A DNA stretch of 38,423 nt from Pseudomonas sp. GM49 (GCF_000282355.1 NZ_AKJL01000278.1:1-38423), one strand, 5' to 3'; shown: positions 16,297 through 25,187, counted from the stretch's first letter. The notes: generated by a model not told the origin, from the sequence alone. Translations and numbers: made by a program.

Positions 16297-17778
16297 ATGT
16301 ACCTGCCAAAACCGAACGACTTTTTTGCCCTGATCGAAGCCATGCCGCTGTGCATCATTCTTCATGACGCGCACACCAAGGAGATTCTCTGGGCCAACGC
16401 CGCTGCCCTGGCGGCGCTGGGCTTTACCCTGGAGGAACTGACGCCGCTCAAGGCCCCGGACATGACCCGCGATGCGCCGAAGTACCGACGTTCGGTAGGC
16501 TTGCGCTGGCTCGAAGGCGCCGCGCGCACCGGGCAGCGCGCCATCGAGTGGTGCTATCGCTCCAAGCAAGGGGTGGAGATTCTTTCCGAGGCGGTGGCGA
16601 CCCTGGTGCACCTGGACGGTCGCGATGTGCTGATGGTGCAGTTCCGCGACATCTCCAAAGAGGACAAGGTCAAGCGCGACCTCAAGCGTTTCGAAAGCCG
16701 ACTCAAGGCTTTCATGCAGGACCTGGCCGAAGGCGTGGCGGTGCTCGGCCCCGAGGGCGACATCCGCTTTATCAGCGACTCCGGCGCGCACCTGCTCAAC
16801 AGCGAAGTGCACAAGCTGATGGGCAAGAACTTCCTGGCCTGGTGCGACGACGCATCCGGCCAGCGCCTGCTGCAACAACTTGCCCATGAAACGCCGGAGC
16901 ACGCGCCGTTCAACGTGCATTACAAGGTGCAGCGCCGGGATGGCGAGTGGCGTTGGCATGACGCAACCTGCCGCTACATCGAAATTGAAGATGATCTGGT
17001 CGGCCATCTGCTGCTGTTCCGCGATGTCACCGAGCAGGTCCAGGCCGAGGAAGCGCGGCGGGTCAGCGAGCAGAAGCTCGAGTACCTGGCGCGCTACAAC
17101 GCCATGGGCGAAATGGCCGTGGCCATCGCCCACGAACTGAGCCAACCCTTGGCCGCCACCCGCAATTTCATTGAAGGCACGATGATTCGCCTGGGCAACG
17201 CGGGGGAAACCGATCAGGGCATCGCCTGGGGTTTGCAAAACGCAGTGCGGCAAATCGAGCATGCCTCGGTGATCATCAAGAGCGTGCGCGACTACGTGGT
17301 CAAGCTGGAGCAATCGCAAGAGCGGGTCGACCTTAATGAGCTGCTGCGCGAAACCCGCTACTTCATCAGCCTGCGCGCCGACCCGAGCCTGGTGCGCGTG
17401 GAAATCATCGCCTCGCCCGAACCGCTGATGGTGAGTTGCGAGAAGGTGCTGATCGGCCAGGTGATCCTCAACCTGGCCTTCAACGCCATCGAAGAAATGG
17501 CCGACCTGCCCGCCGAACGGCGCGTGTTGCGTATCCATGCCAGCCGCGACAACGAGGTGGCGCTGGTGCGCATCGAAGACTGTGGTCGTGGCATTCAGGC
17601 TCAGGCGCAAGAGAAGCTGTTCGACGGATTTTTCTCCTCCAAGGTCAGCGGCAACGGCATTGGCCTGGCGCTGTGCAAGAACATCATCGGCCGCCACCGG
17701 GGCGATATCTGGGCGCAAAACCTGACGCCGTGCGGCGCTGTTTTCAGCTTTTCCCTTCCCCTCGTCATTCCCGCCTGA
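16297..17778 (+). CDS. FixL-like PAS-PAS soluble histidine kinase
   Basis: A 493-residue sensor kinase with no transmembrane segment, so the signal is intracellular. Two PAS-like regions (about 10-120 and 135-245) precede a dimerisation/phosphoacceptor domain with H279 (AVAIAHELSQPLAATRNF). A HATPase domain follows, with N box (NLAFNAIEEM), G1 (EDCGRGI), F box (FDGFFSSK) and G2 (GNGIGLALCKNIIGRHRG). The HELSQPLAA motif is typical of FixL/TodS-related kinases. It is divergent from iacA. The only response regulator in the window is at 7257-7886, so I pair the two. Sensing of indole-3-acetate or an early metabolite by a PAS domain is likely but unproved. The haem-ligating histidine of true FixL is not evident. 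Confidence 0.87.
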   Translation: MYLPKPNDFFALIEAMPLCIILHDAHTKEILWANAAALAALGFTLEELTPLKAPDMTRDAPKYRRSVGLRWLEGAARTGQRAIEWCYRSKQGVEILSEAVATLVHLDGRDVLMVQFRDISKEDKVKRDLKRFESRLKAFMQDLAEGVAVLGPEGDIRFISDSGAHLLNSEVHKLMGKNFLAWCDDASGQRLLQQLAHETPEHAPFNVHYKVQRRDGEWRWHDATCRYIEIEDDLVGHLLLFRDVTEQVQAEEARRVSEQKLEYLARYNAMGEMAVAIAHELSQPLAATRNFIEGTMIRLGNAGETDQGIAWGLQNAVRQIEHASVIIKSVRDYVVKLEQSQERVDLNELLRETRYFISLRADPSLVRVEIIASPEPLMVSCEKVLIGQVILNLAFNAIEEMADLPAERRVLRIHASRDNEVALVRIEDCGRGIQAQAQEKLFDGFFSSKVSGNGIGLALCKNIIGRHRGDIWAQNLTPCGAVFSFSLPLVIPA

Positions 17779-18129
17779 AATACACCACTACTGTGGCCTG
17801 ACAGACACAAACCCTGTGGCCTTACACAAACCCTGTGGCGAGGGGGCTTGCCCCCGTTCGGTTGCGCAGCAGCCGCAAACCTACCGGCACGGTGTAACTG
17901 GAAAATGCTGGGGCCGCTTCGCGCCCCAACGGGGGCAAGCCCCCTCGCCACAATGATTTCACTGGCAATTTCAGCGCGCATGAAGAGGGTTTCATGACAC
18001 TGGCACAGACACACAAACACTTGGCAGGCAGGGCAATTCTCCTGATCGCGGGGCACGGCAGAATCAAAGGGTAAAAATCTGCCAAAGCACCCGCGATCCG
18101 CGTTACCAACAATTCAGGAAGTTCCCCTT
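17779..18129. other. Intergenic region between histidine kinase and aauB
   Basis: This 351-bp gap contains an inverted REP pair of a second family (17834-17952) and about 175 bp before aauB that must hold its promoter. I could not pick out a convincing -35/-10 or -24/-12 pair. The 19-bp element of the iac promoters is not present. AGGAAG nine bases before the ATG at 18130 is the aauB ribosome-binding site. Confidence 0.5.
17834..17952. repeat. Inverted pair of the GAGGGGGCTTGCCCCCGTT repeat family
   Basis: Cores at 17834-17858 and 17928-17952 (TGTGGCGAGGGGGCTTGCCC followed by CCGTT, and its complement) face each other. This is a different REP family from the GGGAGCGGGCTTGCCCGCGA type. It occurs once more in the window, at 28314-28446. 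Confidence 0.88.
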
Positions 18130-19278
18130 ATGCGAACAAACAGGATCTCCGTACAGTCAGCGCTTGGCCTGAGCCTGCTTGTACTCGGTTTGAACAGTGC
18201 CCGCGCGGACCTGCCCGCCGGTACGATTGGCCAGACCGTTCTGGCGTTTCCACCCGAAGCTCACCGCGCGTTTGTCATCGACGTCGAGTTCGACAGTTTC
18301 GTCGCTGGCCGCGTGACCGTGGTCGACCCGGACCAGAAGCGCATCCTCGGCATGGTGCCGACCGGTTTTGCCGCGCCGTCGACCCTCAGCCATGACAAGA
18401 AGACCCTCTACAGTGCGGACATCTGGTATTCGCGCGGCACCCGCGGTACCCGTACCGATGTGCTGACCGCGTGGGACAGCTCGACCCTGTCGCCGGCCTG
18501 GGAAGTGCTGATCCCGAACAAGCGCGCCGAATCGCTGACCCAGCGTTATGCGCTCAAGCCGAGTGGCGACGACAAGTTCGTCTATGTCTACAACTTCACC
18601 CCGTCGACCTCGGTCACTGTGGTCGATACCCAGGCCAAGGCCGTTGCCACCGAAATCGCCATTCCCGGTTGCGTGCTCAACTACCCGATCGGCAACCGCC
18701 GCTTCGCCTCGCTGTGCGGCGACGGCAGCCTGCAAGTGGTGACCCTCAACGATCAGGGCCAGGAAACCGCACGCAGCCGCACGCCGTTCTTTGATCCGAA
18801 CGCGGAAAAACTGGTAGAGCGCGCGGTCAACGTCGGCGACACCTACTACTTCACCACCACGACCGGCACCGTGCGTCCGGTGGATTTCGCAGGTAGCGCG
18901 CCGAAGATCCTGCCGTCCTGGTCGCTGGTTACCGACGAAGAAAAGAAGGCCGGTTGGGCACCGGGTGGCTGGCAGTTGATAGCCGTGGCACCGAAGCTGG
19001 ACCGCCTGTATGTGCTGATGCACGACGCCCACGAAGCCATGAAGTGGGAAGACCCGAGCCCGCTGATCTGGGCGTTCGATCTCAAGACCCACAAGAAAGT
19101 AGCGACCCTGGAAGCCCCGGTTCCGGTGTGGAGCATGCAGGCCACCGGTGACGACAAGCCGCTGTTGCTCGGTGCCGATGTGGAAGGCGGTTTGCAGATT
19201 TTCGATCTGAAGACCAACAAGCTTGCCGGCAGCATGCCGAAAGTCGCGAAGACCGCGACTCAGGTCCTGAGCTACTAA
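18130..19278 (+). CDS. aauB: Aromatic amine dehydrogenase large subunit AauB
   Basis: A 382-residue secreted beta-propeller-type protein of the amine dehydrogenase heavy-chain family. The signal peptide ends near NSARA (about residue 26). Repeated blade-like segments include VEFDSFVAGRVTVVDPDQ, NFTPSTSVTVVDTQ and LIWAFDLKTHKKVATLE. With the AauA light chain it forms a periplasmic tetramer that oxidises primary aromatic amines (tyramine, phenylethylamine, tryptamine) to aldehydes. The light chain in this operon has aromatic amine rather than methylamine dehydrogenase features, which decides between AauB and MauB. It is the first gene of aauBEDA, with short gaps throughout. Confidence 0.87.
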   Translation: MRTNRISVQSALGLSLLVLGLNSARADLPAGTIGQTVLAFPPEAHRAFVIDVEFDSFVAGRVTVVDPDQKRILGMVPTGFAAPSTLSHDKKTLYSADIWYSRGTRGTRTDVLTAWDSSTLSPAWEVLIPNKRAESLTQRYALKPSGDDKFVYVYNFTPSTSVTVVDTQAKAVATEIAIPGCVLNYPIGNRRFASLCGDGSLQVVTLNDQGQETARSRTPFFDPNAEKLVERAVNVGDTYYFTTTTGTVRPVDFAGSAPKILPSWSLVTDEEKKAGWAPGGWQLIAVAPKLDRLYVLMHDAHEAMKWEDPSPLIWAFDLKTHKKVATLEAPVPVWSMQATGDDKPLLLGADVEGGLQIFDLKTNKLAGSMPKVAKTATQVLSY

Positions 19279-19289
19279 GAGGTTCGGCC

Positions 19290-19829
19290 ATGCACACAGA
19301 TCCGATCTTCATCATTGCCAGCGCCATCGCCATCGCGGTGTTGCTGGCCAGCGCCGCGACCCACAAATTGCGCGCGCCGGCCCGCTTCGCCCGGCAACTG
19401 GCGGACTACCAACTGCTGCCCCCGGCGCTGGTGCGCCCGACGGCACGGCTGATGCCGCTGCTGGAACTGGCCATCGCCTTTGCCCTGCTGGTGCCGGTCA
19501 GCCGTGGTTACGCCGCGGTGAGCGCCGCCAGCCTGTTGGCGCTGTACGCCGCCGCCATCGGCATCAACCTGTGGCGCGGTCGCGCGGACATCGACTGCGG
19601 TTGCGCCGGTCCCGACCAGGCACAACCGCTGCGCCCGGTCCTGCTGGCGCGCAACAGCGCACTGGTGCTGCTTGCGCTGGTGGCCAGCGTGGCGCCGGTC
19701 GCCCGCGACCTCAACCTGTTCGATGGCTTCGTGACCCTGGCCGCCGCCGCGGTCGCATTGCTCATCTACGCCGCGGCCGATGGCTTGCTGGCGAATTCCC
19801 CTCTTCTGCTCAAATTGATTGGTAGGTAA
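19290..19829 (+). CDS. aauE: MauE-family membrane protein AauE
   Basis: A 179-residue inner-membrane protein with four or five hydrophobic helices, of the MauE/DoxX-like family. The DCGCAG motif in the middle gives a pair of cysteines, and THKLRAPARFARQL near the N terminus is typical of the family. MauE-type proteins are needed for maturation of the cysteine-rich light chain, probably by relaying redox equivalents across the membrane to MauD. The GAGG ribosome-binding site overlaps the end of aauB, eleven bases upstream. Confidence 0.86.
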   Translation: MHTDPIFIIASAIAIAVLLASAATHKLRAPARFARQLADYQLLPPALVRPTARLMPLLELAIAFALLVPVSRGYAAVSAASLLALYAAAIGINLWRGRADIDCGCAGPDQAQPLRPVLLARNSALVLLALVASVAPVARDLNLFDGFVTLAAAAVALLIYAAADGLLANSPLLLKLIGR

Positions 19830-19834
19830 TCGAA

Positions 19835-20449
19835 ATGGAAGGCTTGATTGTTTCCAACGTTCTGCTCTGGGTGCTGCTGGTGGCCGTGGCGTTTGTCGTC
19901 ATGGGCCTGGTGCGGCAGATTGGCGTGCTGCACGGGCGTCTGGCCCCGGCCGGCGCGCTGATGGTCGACAAAGGCGTGGCGGTCAATGAACCCGCACCAC
20001 AAATCACTGCCAGCGATCGTCACGGTCGCCCGGTGAACTTCGGTTATGCCGGCGAAAAATCGCAATTGCTGTTCTTCCTCTCGCCGACCTGCCCGATCTG
20101 CAAGTCGTTGCTGCCGGCGATCAAATCCATCGCCAAGGAGCAAGCCGGCAGTCTGGACGTGGTGTTCGTCAGCGATGGCGACATGGACGCCCAGCAAGCG
20201 CTGATCCGTGAACACAAACTCGAAGACGCCACCTACGTGGTCGGCCCGGAAGTGGGCATGACCTACCAGATCGGCAAGCTGCCGTACGCCGCGCTGATCG
20301 ACAAGGCCGGCACCCTGCGCGCCAAAGGCCTGGTCAACTCCCGCGAGCACCTGGACAGCCTGTTCGAAGTCGAGCACCTCAAGCACGCCACGTTGCAGCA
20401 GTACCTCAATGCCCAACCCCACACCCACGACCACGGCCATAGCCACTGA
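19835..20449 (+). CDS. aauD: MauD-family thioredoxin-like protein AauD
   Basis: A 204-residue membrane-anchored thioredoxin-fold protein. An N-terminal helix (about 7-27) anchors it with the catalytic domain in the periplasm, where the redox motif is CPIC in LSPTCPICKSLLP. The cis-proline side is KLPYAALID. It should form or isomerise the many disulfides of the light chain AauA. The C terminus ends in a histidine-rich tail (HTHDHGHSH) that could bind metal and is not needed for the fold. Five bases separate it from aauE. Confidence 0.88.
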   Translation: MEGLIVSNVLLWVLLVAVAFVVMGLVRQIGVLHGRLAPAGALMVDKGVAVNEPAPQITASDRHGRPVNFGYAGEKSQLLFFLSPTCPICKSLLPAIKSIAKEQAGSLDVVFVSDGDMDAQQALIREHKLEDATYVVGPEVGMTYQIGKLPYAALIDKAGTLRAKGLVNSREHLDSLFEVEHLKHATLQQYLNAQPHTHDHGHSH

Positions 20450-20467
20450 TTAGGCAGGGAGACCTTT

Positions 20468-20989
20468 ATGAAACTGCTGGATCTGTTGTTCGAGCGCTCT
20501 ACCCGCCGTGTGGCCGACACCACTTCGCGCCGCAAATTGCTGTCGCGCATGGGCTCGCTGATGGTGGCCGGTGCCGCCCTGCCCTTGCTGCTGCCGCTGG
20601 ACCGTACCAGCAAGGCCCTGGCCGCGGAGCCGGCGCAGGCTGGCGACCCGGGTGATCCGAACAGCTGCGACTACTGGCGCTACTGCTCCATCGACGGCTT
20701 TCTGTGCAGCTGCTGCGGCGGATCGGTGACCTCCTGCCCGCCAGGCACCGAAGCCTCGCAAGTGACCTGGATCGGCACCTGCCGCAACCCGGCCGATGGC
20801 AAGGACTACATCATTTCGTACAACGATTGCTGCGGTAAGCAAAGCTGCGCCCAGTGCGCCTGTACCCGTAACGACAGTGAAGAACCGGCTTACCGCCCGT
20901 TCAACAACAACGATGTGAACTGGTGCCTGGCCGCCAAATCGCACATCTACCACTGCACTGTTTCGGTGATCCGCGGCGTCGCCGTCTAA
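20468..20989 (+). CDS. aauA: Aromatic amine dehydrogenase small subunit AauA, TTQ precursor
   Basis: A 173-residue precursor of the catalytic light chain. A twin-arginine-like leader (TTSRRKLLSRMG, then a hydrophobic stretch) directs export, giving a mature part of about 120 residues with 14 cysteines. The tryptophans expected to cross-link into tryptophan tryptophylquinone are W101 (VTWIGTC) and W152 (DVNWCLA), 51 residues apart as in Alcaligenes faecalis AADH. The catalytic aspartate is D120 (SYNDCCG), and T164 (HCTVSV) matches the active-site threonine. SCDYWRYCSIDGFLCSCCGG resembles AADH more than methylamine dehydrogenase. A strong terminator follows the stop codon. Confidence 0.9.
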   Translation: MKLLDLLFERSTRRVADTTSRRKLLSRMGSLMVAGAALPLLLPLDRTSKALAAEPAQAGDPGDPNSCDYWRYCSIDGFLCSCCGGSVTSCPPGTEASQVTWIGTCRNPADGKDYIISYNDCCGKQSCAQCACTRNDSEEPAYRPFNNNDVNWCLAAKSHIYHCTVSVIRGVAV

Positions 20990-21000
20990 ACGCGCGCTTT

Positions 21001-21033
21001 CCGCCGGTTGCTCGGGCAATCGGCGGTTTTTTT
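21001..21033 (+). terminator. Rho-independent terminator after aauA
   Basis: CCGCCGGTTGC at 21001-21011 pairs with GCAATCGGCGG at 21016-21026 (one G-T wobble) around a four-base loop and is followed by seven T residues. It lies 12 bases after the aauA stop and should end most aauBEDA transcripts. Confidence 0.9.
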
Positions 21034-21074
21034 CTGTGGCTGCTTTTGTTTTTTTACTGCTTTGTGTGTGTACC

Positions 21075-21174
21075 TGTAGGAGCGAGCTTGCTCGCGAAGA
21101 ACTCAAGGGCGACGCGTTAAACCAGATAGCCCGCGTTATCGTTGACGCCCTTCGCGAGCAAGCTCGCTCCTACA
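21075..21174. repeat. Inverted REP pair
   Basis: REP cores at 21075-21097 and 21152-21174 separate the aauA terminator from the cytochrome c gene. Confidence 0.9.
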
Positions 21175-21212
21175 TACAGGTGCCAAACCGGTCATCAGCG
21201 GAGGTCTGTTTT

Positions 21213-21764
21213 ATGCGTAGGTTGATATTGCTCGGACTCGTCTGCGCCCTGAGCGCCCCGCTCGCGTTCGCCCGGGCTATTCCCGACCCGGCGCAGAGCC
21301 ATGCGCCGGGCAACGAAGAGCTTCAAAAACCGATTGCCCAGGCCGGGTACGGCGTAGGCGTTAACTATCAGCTGCAATGCGCCGGTTGCCACCTGGGCGA
21401 CGGCACGGGGTCCGCCGCCAACGACACGCCACGGATGAAAGGCTTTGTCGGCAACTTCCTGAAGGTACCGGGCGGCCGCGAATTCCTCGTGCGGGTGCCG
21501 GGCATGTCGCAGTCGGCGCTGAACAACGCGCAACTGGCGGACTTGCTCAACTGGCTGATGCGTAAAGACGGCATGGCGGGCGAAAGCCTGCCGGCCGACT
21601 ATCAGCCTTACACCGCCGAAGAAGTCACGGCGCTGCGTGCCCAGACCATGCTCAACCTGCCCGGCACCCGCAGCGAGTTGATCAAGGCCATGCGCGCCCA
21701 GGGCATCGCTATCGATGACGGGATGACCGCTGGAACGATGGACTCGCCGACGGCAAATCAGTAA
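21213..21764 (+). CDS. Periplasmic c-type cytochrome associated with amine dehydrogenase
   Basis: A 183-residue protein with a signal peptide (cleavage near AFA-RA, about residue 20) and one haem-binding motif CAGCH at 56-60. M98 in VPGMSQ, before the helix NNAQLADLLNWLM, is a reasonable axial methionine. The GGAGG ribosome-binding site precedes the ATG at 21213; a longer frame upstream runs through the REP pair and is not coding. It follows aauBEDA but is separated from it by a terminator and repeats, so it may have its own promoter. A role in taking electrons from aromatic amine dehydrogenase, directly or via azurin, is inferred. Confidence 0.83.
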   Translation: MRRLILLGLVCALSAPLAFARAIPDPAQSHAPGNEELQKPIAQAGYGVGVNYQLQCAGCHLGDGTGSAANDTPRMKGFVGNFLKVPGGREFLVRVPGMSQSALNNAQLADLLNWLMRKDGMAGESLPADYQPYTAEEVTALRAQTMLNLPGTRSELIKAMRAQGIAIDDGMTAGTMDSPTANQ

Positions 21765-21815
21765 CGTAACCGGTGCTGCTTTCGAACCCACAAAAGCAAA
21801 AAGGGAGTTTGCATC

Positions 21816-22028
21816 GTGACCGAAGAGACAAAACCCAAAGGACCGGCTTCGTACTTCCCGTCAATCGAGAAGAAGTATGGGCAGCCGATCAGCCATTGGC
21901 TGGACCTGCTTAAAACCCTCAGCGACAAGAAACACATGGAAATGGTGGCCTGGCTCAAAACCGAACACGGCATGGGGCATGGCCACGCCAACGCGTTGGT
22001 TGCCTATCATTTGGCAACTGCCACCTAG
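21816..22028 (+). CDS. DUF4287-like small protein
   Basis: A 70-residue acidic protein starting at a GTG with GGGAG nine bases upstream. The sequence YFPSIEKKYGQPISHWLDLL followed by EHGMGHGHANALVAYHLA is the DUF4287 pattern. It has no signal or membrane segment and should be cytosolic. It lies 51 bp after the cytochrome gene and 14 bp before the methyltransferase, so it is probably co-transcribed with them. Its function is not known. Confidence 0.75.
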   Translation: MTEETKPKGPASYFPSIEKKYGQPISHWLDLLKTLSDKKHMEMVAWLKTEHGMGHGHANALVAYHLATAT

Positions 22029-22042
22029 CGCCGGACAACGCC

Positions 22043-22714
22043 ATGCCCGCCCCCGAATCCACCCTCCTCGACAGCTGGCACCACAATGCCCGGGCCTGGA
22101 TCGACGCCATCCGCACGGGCGCCATCGAAAGCCGTCTGAAGGTCACCGACCAGGCCATCCTGCTGGCGGTGCTGGGTCGCCAGCCCGAGCGGGTGCTCGA
22201 CCTGGGCTGCGGCGAAGGCTGGCTGTTACGTGCGCTGACGGACCGGGCCATCGAGGCGGTCGGGGTGGATGGCGATGCGACGCTGGTGGAAGCGGCGCGG
22301 GCGGCGGGCGCTGCACCGGTGCATCTGGCGAGCTATGAACAGTTGGCAGAGGCAGCCGTCGACATCGGCCGCGACTACAACCTGATCTGCGCCAACTTCG
22401 CCCTGCTGCATCAGGACATCATCCCTCTGCTCACCGCCATGAACGCCCTGCTCGCTCCTGGCGGCGCGCTGGTGATTCAGACGCTGCATCCGTGGGCCGC
22501 TGCGGCGGGCGACTATCAGGATGGCTGGCGGGAAGAGACCTTTGACGGGTTCAAGGGCCAGTGGCAGCCCATGCCGTGGTACTTCCGTACCCTGTCCAGT
22601 TGGCTCAACGCGCTGGACATGGCGGGTTTTGTACTGGCCGGCTTGCAGGAACCGCAGCACCCGCAAAGCCCTGTGCCGCAGTCGTTGCTGTTGGTGGCCG
22701 AGCCACGGCTGTAG
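22043..22714 (+). CDS. Class I SAM-dependent methyltransferase
   Basis: A 223-residue methyltransferase. The SAM-binding motif I is VLDLGCGEGWLLRAL (about residues 52-66), followed by the acidic end of strand 2 (VGVDGD) and a motif II-like region (YNLICANFALLHQD). The substrate is unknown; the fold resembles small-molecule (UbiG-like) enzymes. It ends the small plus-strand group after the aau genes. Whether it takes part in amine catabolism cannot be judged. Confidence 0.8.
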   Translation: MPAPESTLLDSWHHNARAWIDAIRTGAIESRLKVTDQAILLAVLGRQPERVLDLGCGEGWLLRALTDRAIEAVGVDGDATLVEAARAAGAAPVHLASYEQLAEAAVDIGRDYNLICANFALLHQDIIPLLTAMNALLAPGGALVIQTLHPWAAAAGDYQDGWREETFDGFKGQWQPMPWYFRTLSSWLNALDMAGFVLAGLQEPQHPQSPVPQSLLLVAEPRL

Positions 22715-22757
22715 GAGCGCGGCACAGCCAACATCATCAGCGATTGATCTACCGCCT

Positions 22758-22827
22758 TCGCGGGCAAGCCCGCTCCCACAGGTTTTGTGAACACTGAAGA
22801 ACCTTGTGGGAGCGGGCTTGCCCGCGA
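22758..22827. repeat. Inverted REP pair
   Basis: REP cores at 22758-22780 and 22805-22827 lie between the convergent methyltransferase and metE genes, with only 24 bp between the arms, so they could form a long shared hairpin in either transcript. Confidence 0.9.
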
Positions 22828-22898
22828 AGGCGTCGGTACAGCCAACATAGAAGCTGGAGCACTGTGAAGTACTCCGGTGCGCTCATGCTGCTAACGCC

Positions 22899-25187
22899 TC
22901 AGGCCCATTCTTTACGCAACTGACGCGCAGCGTTGACCATGTGCACCAGCGCCGCTTCGGTTTCCGGCCAGCCACGGGTCTTCAGGCCGCAGTCCGGGTT
23001 GACCCACAGGCGGTCGGCGGGGATGCGCTTGGCTGCTTTGCGCAGCAGGTTGGCCATTTCCGAGGAGTCCGGCACGCGTGGCGAGTGGATGTCGTACACG
23101 CCAGGGCCGATTTCGTTCGGGTAGGCGAAGGCTTCGAACGCGTCCAGCAGTTCCATGTCCGAGCGCGAGGTTTCGATGGTGATCACGTCGGCATCCATGG
23201 CGGCAATGGACTCGATCACGTCGTTGAACTCGCTGTAGCACATGTGGGTGTGGATCTGGGTTTCGTCGCGCACACCGGACGCACACAGGCGGAACACTTC
23301 GGTCGCCCAGTCCAGGTAGTGCTGCCACTGCGCCTGACGCAACGGCAAGCCTTCGCGGAACGCGGCTTCGTCGATCTGCACGATCTGGATGCCGGCGGCT
23401 TCCAGGTCCACGACCTCATCGCGAATCGCCAGGGCCAGTTGACGAGCCTGCACTTCACGGCTGACATCTTCACGGGGGAACGACCACATCAGCATGGTCA
23501 CGGGCCCGGTCAGCATGCCCTTCATCACTTTGTCGGTGAGGCCTTGGGCGTAGCGGATCCACTCGACGGTCATGGCTTTCGGACGACTCAGGTCGCCGAA
23601 GATCACCGCTGGTTTCACGCAGCGCGAACCGTAGCTCTGAACCCAGCCGAAACGGGTGAACATGTAGCCGTCGAGCTGCTCGGCGAAGTACTCGACCATG
23701 TCGTTACGCTCGGCTTCACCGTGCACCAGCACGTCCAGGCCCAGGTGTTCCTGCACTTGCACGGCGTGACGAATCTCGCTGTGCATCGCCTCGGTGTATT
23801 CGGCTTCGGTCAGCTTGCCTTGCTTGAACGACTGGCGCGCCAGGCGAATCGACGCGGTTTGCGGGAACGAACCGATGGTGGTGGTCGGGAACAGTGGCAG
23901 GTTCAAGCCAGCGCGCTGTTTCTCGATACGCTGGGCAAACAGCGACTGACGCTGACTGTCCTGGGCGGTGATCGCCGCAACCCGTGCCTGCACGGCTGGC
24001 TTGTGAATGCGAGGCGAAGCAGCACGGCTAGCCTGCACGGCGCGGCTTTGAGTCAGCGCTGCAAGCACTTTCGGCGCTTCCGGCGCGTTGACCGCCTGGG
24101 CCAACACTGCCACTTCCTCACACTTCTGCACGGCAAACGCCAGCCAGCTTTTCAGTTCGGCATCGAGCTTGTCTTCACGACCCAGGTCGACCGGGCTGTG
24201 CAGCAGCGAGCAGGATGGCGCGACCCACAGGCGATCACCCAGACGCTCGTGAGCGTATTGCAGGGTGGCCAAGGCATTTTCCAGGTCGCAGCGCCAGACG
24301 TTACGGCCGTTGACCACACCCAGCGACAGAACCTTGTAGGCCGGCAGGCGGTCGAGAATGGTCGGGAACTGCTCAGGTGCACGGACCAGGTCGATGTGCA
24401 AACCGTCCACCGGCAGATTGGCGGCCAGGCCCAGATTCTCTTCCAGACCGCCGAAGTAAGTGGCGACCAGCTTCTTCAGCGGATCGCGCTGAATCAGGTT
24501 GTAGGCGCGTTCGAAGGCATTTTTCCATTCTTGCGGCAGATCGAGCACCAGGATCGGCTCGTCGATTTGCACCCACTCAACGCCTTGTGCGGCGAGACGC
24601 TGGAAGATCTGGCCGTACAGCGGCAGCAGGCGTTCGAGCAGTTCGAGCTTGTCGAACCCGGCGCCCTTGGCCTTGCCCAGCCACAAGTAGGTCAGCGGGC
24701 CGATGATGACGGGCTTGACGTTGTGACCCAACGCGCGGGCTTCTTCGACTTCTTCGAACAGTTGATCCCAGCCGAGCTGGAACTGCTGGTCGGCACTGAA
24801 CTCAGGGACGAGGTAGTGATAGTTGGTGTCGAACCACTTGGTCATTTCCTGGGCGTGCGCGCCGCCGCAGCAGCTGTCGCTGACACCGCGAGCCATGCCG
24901 AACAGGGTTTGCAGGCTGGCCTTGCCATCGTGCGGGCGGAAACGCTCCGGGATCACACCGAACATCAACGAGTGGGTCAGGACCTGGTCGTACCAGGCAA
25001 AGTCGCCGACTGGCAGCAGTTCGATGCCGGCCTTTTTCTGCAAGTCCCAGTGGGTCTTGCGCAGGTCACGGCCAACGGCACGCAGACCGGCTTCGTCCAG
25101 CTCGCCTTTCCAGAACGCCTCTTGGGCCTTTTTCAGTTCGCGGTCGCGGCCAATGCGCGGAAATCCAAGGGAATGGGCAACAGCCAT
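22899..25187 (-). CDS. metE: Cobalamin-independent methionine synthase MetE
   Basis: A 762-residue MetE, the usual full length. It transfers the methyl group of 5-methyltetrahydropteroyltri-glutamate to homocysteine. The N-terminal domain begins [20 protein letters not shown]. The C-terminal catalytic barrel has the zinc site ([10 protein letters not shown] with its His and Cys, and the final [11 protein letters not shown] cysteine) and the [18 protein letters not shown] strand. I use the ATG at 25187, with GGAG nine bases upstream; a longer frame starts at 25238 without family support. The divergently placed metR regulator often found next to metE is missing; haem-locus relics occupy that side. 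Confidence 0.95.
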   Translation of the reverse strand: MAVAHSLGFPRIGRDRELKKAQEAFWKGELDEAGLRAVGRDLRKTHWDLQKKAGIELLPVGDFAWYDQVLTHSLMFGVIPERFRPHDGKASLQTLFGMARGVSDSCCGGAHAQEMTKWFDTNYHYLVPEFSADQQFQLGWDQLFEEVEEARALGHNVKPVIIGPLTYLWLGKAKGAGFDKLELLERLLPLYGQIFQRLAAQGVEWVQIDEPILVLDLPQEWKNAFERAYNLIQRDPLKKLVATYFGGLEENLGLAANLPVDGLHIDLVRAPEQFPTILDRLPAYKVLSLGVVNGRNVWRCDLENALATLQYAHERLGDRLWVAPSCSLLHSPVDLGREDKLDAELKSWLAFAVQKCEEVAVLAQAVNAPEAPKVLAALTQSRAVQASRAASPRIHKPAVQARVAAITAQDSQRQSLFAQRIEKQRAGLNLPLFPTTTIGSFPQTASIRLARQSFKQGKLTEAEYTEAMHSEIRHAVQVQEHLGLDVLVHGEAERNDMVEYFAEQLDGYMFTRFGWVQSYGSRCVKPAVIFGDLSRPKAMTVEWIRYAQGLTDKVMKGMLTGPVTMLMWSFPREDVSREVQARQLALAIRDEVVDLEAAGIQIVQIDEAAFREGLPLRQAQWQHYLDWATEVFRLCASGVRDETQIHTHMCYSEFNDVIESIAAMDADVITIETSRSDMELLDAFEAFAYPNEIGPGVYDIHSPRVPDSSEMANLLRKAAKRIPADRLWVNPDCGLKTRGWPETEAALVHMVNAARQLRKEWA

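Noticed and set aside
18130..20989. Methylamine dehydrogenase (mauBEDA) instead of aromatic amine dehydrogenase
   Set aside because: The light-chain sequence around both quinone tryptophans and the catalytic aspartate (VTWIGTC, SYNDCCG, DVNWC) fits AADH better, and other mau-specific genes such as mauG are absent.
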